NCBI GenBank assembly: GCA_948474755.1
Contig: CAOLHI010000655.1
Location: forward strand, 1-64,000
Direction of reading: 5' to 3'
DNA from: Ctenosaura bakeri
Lineage: Eukaryota > Chordata > Lepidosauria > Squamata > Iguanidae
DNA length: 64,000 bases
Shown: one piece after another, positions 58,126 to 64,000 of the stretch
Numbering within the stretch: position 1 is the first letter of the stretch
Layout of the letters: each line of letters starts with the position of its first letter
Program-made: the position numbers and the translations under genes
The notes under the pieces: generated by a model
What the model was told of the DNA's origin: nothing
The model's database searches: none
The model's input: only the letters and a program-made list of their open reading frames with translations

Positions 58126-58210
58126 GGGGGCAGGATTGAGGAGCGGCGACCCCTGTGAAATGGTCGTTCAACCCCCAAAGGGGTCCCAACCCCCAGGTTG
58201 AGAACCACCG

Positions 58211-58685
58211 AATTAAAGGAAGAAGAGCATAAGGCAGTCCCTCCTTTCTTAAAGTATTTATACAAAATGCAGATACAAGTTCTAGAATGACCTGCCAGAA
58301 TAAGAAGAAACTCAAAATATGTATAAAAAGAGATAACAGGAAAGGCTTCAGGTATTCCTGGGTAGCAGAGGTAGTTTGCATTGCAATTCCTCACTACAGG
58401 AAAGAAGGCCCTCTGTCCAGCCCTCTTGCCAAACCATCATGGGCAGAAGCATCCAGAGAAGATATCAGCCAGAGAGCAGGTCCATGTAGGTAATACAGTT
58501 TCTAATCCTTTATGCTAACAGCCCTTTACCAAAGCTCTGTCCCACAGCTCCTTCCCTCCATCCCTCTTGTATACTGCAGATACAGTACCAGGACATTGTG
58601 ATGTGGCCCCATGCAGTACATCAGGCTGTTATTTCAGGAGAGAGGTTCAGAATGCTATTCCCAGACTTTTAACTTTAAAAAAAAT
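58211..58685. other. Continuation of L2-like 3'UTR, then unannotated
   Basis: The first 100 bp look like the remainder of the LINE 3'UTR split by the SPIN composite. The rest is unrecognised. Confidence 0.35.
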
Positions 58686-58885
58686 ATTGTTGCTGTTGTG
58701 TGCCTTCAGATCATTTCTTACTTATGGGATCCTAAGGCAAACCTATCAATGGGGTTTTCTGGGGCTGTGTGTGATGCACCCGAGATCTTCCAGTGGGTTT
58801 CTATGGCCAAGTGGGGGAAGTGAACCCTGATCTCCAAGGTCATAGATCAACGCTCAGGCCACCACACCATAATGACTCTCTATCA
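58686..58885 (-). repeat. tRNA-derived SINE
   Basis: On the plus strand it starts with the inverted tail GTTGCTGTTGTGTGCCTTCA and ATCATTTCTTACTTATGGGA. The body inverse GTGTGTGATGCACCCGAGAT and the box B inverse (AGTGAACCCTGATCTCC) follow. Same family as 10133-10325. Confidence 0.75.
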
Positions 58886-59799
58886 AAAATATACCTCATA
58901 TTTAAAACAGACACAGAGATATAGGTGTGATTGATAAGCAATCACAGATCCATTTATTTCCTGCTTTTCCTCTTAGGTGTTCAAGAGATTACTCGTGGTT
59001 CTCCTGGTCAGTGTCATCTCATGAAGCAGATTAGATTGGAAGAGAGTGACTGGTTTAAGATCACCCATAAAGTTCGCCAGATGAATGAGAATTTGACCTG
59101 GAATTCCCCAGTCCAAGTCCTACGCTTTAAAAATATGTTTGAGGAATAGTAGCAAAAGGACAAGGTGACACTTGCAAACACTTTAACGTTTGCTCCTCCC
59201 TGGCAACAGCAATACAAAGATATATACAGGGACACTTCACCTTGGGCCAGCATTGAGAACCCCAGCAATTCCTGAATGGCAACCTAGTAGGAGAGAAAAG
59301 CATCATATACTCTCCAGGTTCCAAGCAGATCCTGCATACAATCTCCCTGGTGTGTCTACACACAGGCATATGTGGCCATGCATGTACATGACTCAGGGGA
59401 CTGGCCCAGCTTTGGTTCCTAGAAGCTAGCCCCAGCCAGGAGGCTAGATTGGATGTCCCTTTGATCTCAATTAGCTATGTTGGTTCTGTGCTTTTAGGAG
59501 CCAGGAGATAATGGTACAGAGTTGGGTTATTCTTGATAGAAAAGATAAAAACAGCATCTGAAAGGCAGTGCCTTGATTCCCTTTTGTCCTATAGTTTGTC
59601 CACACGCATGCACAAACATGAAGCCAGAATAATTTCTGACTGACAGGACCTTTTGCTTTTGTTTTCTAGGCTTCAACATCTTCTGTAGACAATCTTGGCA
59701 ACCAATTGTAATAATTACATATATCTCTATCTATCTATATATTTATATGATAATTGCCTGTGTTGCATGCAAGCACTCTCTCTCTCTCTCTCTCTCGCA

Positions 59800-59837
<38 letters not shown>

Positions 59838-60439
59838 TTGATTTCTTACCTCCTAATCTTATTTCTCTTTAGATAATCAGCACACCTGGATCTCCCTCTC
59901 CATGTGTATCTCCTCCTCTCCCTGGCACCCCCCACCAGCCCTCCCCCACAGTGGCTGCCTTCTTTGCCTTCCCTTTTTTGAAAAACCCTCCCTAAACTGA
60001 CCACGCTCTCCTTGTACTCGCACAGCTTGTCAGCGTTCTCAGATTTTTTTACGTGTTGACCCCAACAACCTCTCTTCATGGAGAATTGCGGCATTCTTCC
60101 TGTTTTAAACATATTCCATCTGCAGCCTCCCTATAGAATTCCTAAATCTGATAACCAGGGGGTGTGCTTTTGCTTTGAACAGAGAATGGTTGACCTTTGC
60201 TGGTGGAGTGAAGGCCGCACAGGAGGGGGAAAATGGCTTCAGTGAGAACCACTGTTGTTTTACAAACCTTACGTAAAGCAGAAAGGACATGCGCTCCTTT
60301 TCTCTGCCTTCTTCCCCAGGTCCATCTTCCTATCATGATTTCCTTAGGTTGGAAAGTGCCAGGACTTTAAAAAGCGAGAGGGGAGAGGGAGAAAGAGAGA
60401 GGCACACACAAAAGAAATCCTCTGAATTATTTAGTAATG
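58886..60439. other. Unannotated stretch with a microsatellite
   Basis: (CT)n/(AC)n simple repeat at 59775-59836. Nothing else recognised. 59870-60340 is complex, low-repeat sequence. Confidence 0.45.
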
Positions 60440-60840
60440 ATAGGATGGCTCTAACTGTTCACCGCCACCAGCTTCTCTGGTTCACGTCTGGCAACTCCAG
60501 TCTGAAAGGGCAAGCAGGCACTATTTGTCTTTCAAGTGTACTTCAGCTCTGCTCATATCTCCCAATGACCACAGGAAAGGTGCAGATGATTCTAGGTGGC
60601 CAGGATCAATTTCTCGCAAATCACAAGCTGATTTGATCTCCTCATAAACTGGAATATCGCTCTGTAGAACAAAATGTCTGCCTGATATTTTAGCATATCC
60701 TAGCTGCCTAGCAAACAGGCCAACCAACGCAATACCTCCAAAACTTGCCTTTGTGTTTGAAAATAATAATAATTCTAAATGATTTTTAAATTGCTCACTA
60801 AAAATGTCAAAGCTCCCAATTATAATTATATTCATTATTC
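60440..60840. other. Candidate conserved noncoding element
   Basis: It has no repeat signature and even composition, shifting into an AT-rich end with stacked homeobox-type cores (CCCAATTATAATTATATTCA near 60809). Other cores: RUNX-like GACCACAG (60565-60572), E-box-like CAGATG and GATTTGATCTCC. A 104-codon minus frame (60521-60835) is open but resembles no protein I know. Absence of stops in AT-rich DNA makes it worth testing. Conservation is inferred, not shown. Confidence 0.3.
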
Positions 60841-61248
60841 TAGCCTATATTATATTGTAGACATTTCAGGTAACAATAACCTGCAGCAAAAATATTGCAG
60901 TTCTTAGGTGTTTGTTGTTAAATGCCGTGAGGACGGGGAAGGATGTTGCCATGCCAAGGTAGAGGGCTTTTTAAACCTCTCCCTGTTTTCTTCTTTTAAA
61001 TCTTTCTTTTAGTTCAGATTATTGTCCCTCTGTGGATTGCCAGACAAGGGAATCATAAATGGGATCTTTTGGTGTTGTATGGGACTTGTAGATTACGTAG
61101 TGGGTTGTGCTGTGGAGCTCAAATTTTTGCTGAAAAGGATCTCTAGCACAGCTTTGAACATTACCTTTCAACATTTTTAAACACAGATTTAGTCATATTA
61201 CTCATTTCTCTGATCACCCAACAGGCCATGACTTGTTATTTTTATTGT
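60841..61248. other. Unannotated stretch
   Basis: Nothing recognised. Confidence 0.5.
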
Positions 61249-61450
61249 GGGCCATTTCCACACTACATGTTATAGTGCTATTATTCCACTTTCAACATTT
61301 ATGGAGTCTTGGGGTTAGCTGTTTAGTGAGGGGCATTTAGAATTCTCAGCCAGAGAGCTTTTGGGCCTCAATAAACTACAAAGCCCAGAATTCCACAGGA
61401 TGTTGAAAGTAGAATAATAGCACTATAACAGTGTAGTGTGGAAATGGCCC
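61249..61450. mobile_element. Family A MITE, long form
   Basis: The ends GGGCCATTTCCACACTACAT and GTAGTGTGGAAATGGCCC pair. The spacer TTCTCAGCCAGAGAGCTTTT is retained. It is a good reference for the complete family layout. Confidence 0.9.
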
Positions 61451-61999
61451 ATAGTCCAGAAAGTAACTTGCTGGTTGACTCATAACTAACATGCTTCAGT
61501 TACTGTTACTACTCCCCTGCAGCTGGAAAATACAAATGATCTCTGCCTCACCCCATTTCAGATTATCCTATTTCTGATTAAGTTTCCTGCGTTCCTTGGC
61601 ATGAACTCCTTCATCCCACTCCCTTGCACAGACACATCATAGAAGACTACAGCAGTGACATGCACTGCACACGTATTGCTTGGGCAGGTGTACAGAAAGA
61701 GTCAGTCATTCAGTTATTCATCTTCCCCCATCTTCATAAATCTCATGTCTGAGCCAACTGAGCCAACTTTAGGGATGCAGAGAAACATTGCCACCTCTAA
61801 ATCCAATCCAGTCAGTCCAGATACATACTCTGTGCTGCTGTTTAGAGCAGCCAGCCTGGCAAAGCAGTCCTCTTCCCTGCCCTCAAATACTCATACTGCC
61901 TCTCTCTGTGTATGTCAGCAGTAGGACAGTAGTTTCTTTCAGTTGGAGGAGGAAAGCAGAAAAGGCAAGAGAACATTTTTTAAAGTTTTTTTTTTTTAA
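61451..61999. other. Unannotated stretch
   Basis: No exon or repeat recognised. A T-run lies at 61986-61998. Confidence 0.5.
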
Positions 62000-62984
62000 C
62001 TTTACTGAGGCCAAAGAGCTCTCTGACTGAGAGTTCTAAATGTTCCTCCCTAAACTGCAAACCCTAGGATTCAATAGGATGTTGAAAGTGGAATAATAGT
62101 GTTACCCTGTATGTTAGGAGTCCCGGGAGGGGTGCCCAAATAACCAAATAAAAACACAAGATGGGGAAATTAAGCTCGAGCACTCTCTTAAGCTAACGAG
62201 AGGCAGGGTAACTTTAGCTAGGATCCTTTACCCTATGTCTATGGCTTCAGGTCAGAGAGCATAGCCAGACAAGTGTTAAAGTAACAAAAATAACATTTAT
62301 TGAGGACAAACAACATAAAGGACACCACATGCACACAGCTAACTAGAAATAGAAATGGAGAGCACCTGCTGGTCTCGTAGTCCTGGAGAGAAGCTGGGGT
62401 TGCAGGGAAGAAAGCTCAGTGCAGTTCGCTGAGGGGAGCTCACTGCACAAACCGACAGCAAGGCTGGATGAAACTCAGGAGCAATCCGAGGAGGACTAGA
62501 AAATGGGGACCTTTTATAGGGTGGATTTACCTACAGGCTATGCCATGCTTGGTGAGAACAAAGGGAATTTTGGAGCTGGACAAAGGAGTTGGAAAAGGTC
62601 AGGTTTTACATGATGAGCTTAGCGCTGGATGACAATAGTATGGCCAGTATGCTGATCGCCCAACATAAAGGTATGGCTCGGCCCTTGGCCGTGCGTCTTT
62701 GTAAAGATTCGTGCTGAGCAAAGCTGGTTTGCAAGAAGGTTTTTCCCTAAAGCATCGGAGAGGCTTAAGTTGCCTGCCTGAATGAGGTTTGGAATGTACA
62801 ACCATTAACGACCGCGCCCAATACGTGCTTGTCTGGTGGACCTCTGCAAACACGTGGAGTAGGGTGGCAGAGAAAGGTCAAGCAAAGGCCAAATTATTTG
62901 ATATCAAAAGGATATCTAGTGCTCTCACCATACATATCATAACCGTGATAACAATAACACTGTAACAGTGTAGTGTGGATATGG
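62000..62984. mobile_element. Family A MITE, right part, split by a solo LTR
   Basis: AGAGCTCTCTGACTGAGAGT, CTGCAAACCCTAGGATTCAA and GTTGAAAGTGGAATAATAG precede the LTR. CACTGTAACAGTGTAGTGTG follows it. The left arm is lost, and the element starts beside a T-run. Confidence 0.85.
62100..62953 (-). mobile_element. Solo LTR inserted in a family A MITE
   Basis: 854 bp with TGTTAC...TAACA ends. The 4-bp duplication is ATAG (62096-62099) against ATAA (62954-62957), one change. On the minus strand a TATAAAAG box lies at 62511-62518 and AATAAA at 62296-62301. Several blocks (CTGAGCTTTCTTCCCTG, TTCTCTCCAGGACTACGAGA) match the plus-strand solo LTR at 14478-15315. Confidence 0.9.
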
Positions 62985-64000
62985 ACTGGGTTTGTTTGCC
63001 ATTCTGGCATTTTTAAAAGCTCCAGACTATTTTAGGGAGTCAAAGAAGCACGTTTGTTATTTGTATTTTCTGTATCTGTTTACAGATCAAGGAACCCATC
63101 ATACAAAGCAGAGTTCCTACTATTACAAAACTCTGTTGCTTATAAAAGTGATACCGTTTGTTCTAAAACCTGGAATCTCAGTGTCTATGATTTTTTGATG
63201 ACATCTAGAGTTGTACCAAGTCTCAAACTGAGCTTTAATTGGCACAATAATTTAAAAAGTGGCAGGGCTTGATATATTAATTTGTCCCTTTTATTCCAAT
63301 TTTTGAACAGTCGTATTTTATATCATATCATATGTTTCTTTCAAATTCTGGTGACCAGAAGTGAAGCACTTTATTCAGGTTTGTTGAGTAAAGCACTCTT
63401 TGATTGCTTTGGTAAAGCTCTAAGCAGCTCTTTCTCTTGAGGAGGTAATCCCTCCTTCTCTCTGTGTCTTTGGGGGTGCTGACTTATGATCTGCAGTGTT
63501 CCCAGAGTTTTTCTTTCATATTTCAAGGAGCAGCTACTTTCTTCCAGGTCTTATTCTCTCTTCACTTACTGTGCTGGTTTTCTATCCTTTTAGCTAATAC
63601 AACCAGGTTTATTATAAGCTTTTCCAGAAGGCCAATTTATATAAACCTGTTGCTTTCATCTTGTGATAATTCTGGACATCTCTCCTTGAAAAAGCTTTTT
63701 AGGGAAAATAATATATGTTGTGTGTTTGTTGTATGCATCTGGTTGTGCTTTAGGGGGTCTGCGACAGCACTAAGTCCAATACCATGCCCCCCACAGGAGG
63801 GAACATCCTCTGCAAATGAATCAGAGCCTCCTAGGCCAAATAGTCCAGAAGAACATGCTAGTCCAATCAGTCCTGGCCTCCTGGGGGAACCTCAGCCTAT
63901 GAAGTAGGAAACTCTACCCTGGGGACAGAGGACAAGGACAGTTGTACCTACCAGCCCAAGAAAACACCAGTGTTTGGGGAAAAATTAGTTAAGGATGGCA
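62985..64000. other. Unannotated right edge
   Basis: A 147-codon plus frame (63464-63907) ends in a Ser/Pro/Glu-rich stretch (EGTSSANESEPPRPNSPEEH) that looks like part of a coding sequence, perhaps a transposable element ORF or a decayed exon. I cannot name it, and its first half is hydrophobic and unconvincing. It could make more sense with sequence beyond the edge. Confidence 0.25.

Larger units (their letters stand above)
56474..58210. mobile_element. Composite SPIN-type hAT element with 1.5-kb cargo
   Basis: The left end ATGGTTCTCAACCTTCC with the SPIN sub-terminal region runs to about 56565, and the right end GCGACCCCTGTGAAATGGTC to GTTGAGAACCACCG covers 58147-58210. The perfect 8-bp duplication AATTAAAG (56466-56473, 58211-58218) shows it was inserted as one unit of 1737 bp. 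The cargo is CpG-rich with CTCC-rich repeats (57830-58070) and a repeated GCAGC(A/G)CCCAGCTGCTCACTC unit (57520 and 57690). I see no hAT transposase. A family A MITE sits inside at 57028-57182. Confidence 0.88.

Overview
The window looks like vertebrate nuclear DNA, most probably from a squamate reptile (lizard-like; the exact clade cannot be settled by eye). The clues are the repeats: CR1 LINE 3' ends with the ATTCTATGA tail, L2-like and BovB-like LINE pieces, tRNA-derived SINEs of the Sauria/Squam type, 5S rRNA-derived SINEs, SPIN-type hAT transposons, and several dense families of palindromic miniature elements. I found no prokaryotic gene organisation and no host protein-coding exon that I can defend. 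Open frames in the GC-rich parts are low-complexity, overlap on both strands and match nothing I recognise.

Layout. 1-1170 is a CpG-rich island, probably a promoter or first-exon region of a gene I cannot name. 1.4-15.3 kb is repeat-rich: a SINE broken by a palindromic element, a SPIN copy with a perfect 8-bp duplication, a complete but internally deleted LTR provirus (5725-8227, minus strand, tRNA-Ala type primer site, CAGG duplication), a BovB remnant, two sister Tigger-like copies and a solo LTR (14478-15315). 15.3-29.2 kb is mostly plain sequence with scattered MITEs, CR1, SINEs and one solo LTR (27908-28804). 29.2-39.9 kb is AT-rich and repeat-poor, with one SPIN copy and a 98-bp hairpin element. 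39.9-42.3 kb holds an old CR1 with a nested hAT element and a younger CR1 3' end.

42.6-45.5 kb is the most unusual stretch. Eight copies of one palindromic MITE family (called family A here) lie within 2.9 kb, against or inside a second CpG island (about 44270-46120). Two of them are near-perfect inverted repeats with 83-89-bp arms. 46.7-52.3 kb carries a young CR1 with an open C-terminal ORF2, and L2 and 5S-SINE copies. 56474-58210 is one 1.74-kb unit with SPIN ends and a perfect 8-bp duplication, enclosing about 1.5 kb of unfamiliar GC-rich cargo. 60.4-60.8 kb is a candidate conserved noncoding element. 62.0-63.0 kb is a MITE split by a solo LTR.

The features do not form a pathway. They record successive waves of transposition, and the nesting gives relative ages: LTR into family A, family A into SINE, CR1 and SPIN, hAT into CR1 and family B, and family A into family A. 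Family names come from recognising sequence by eye; boundaries without a stated duplication are approximate.
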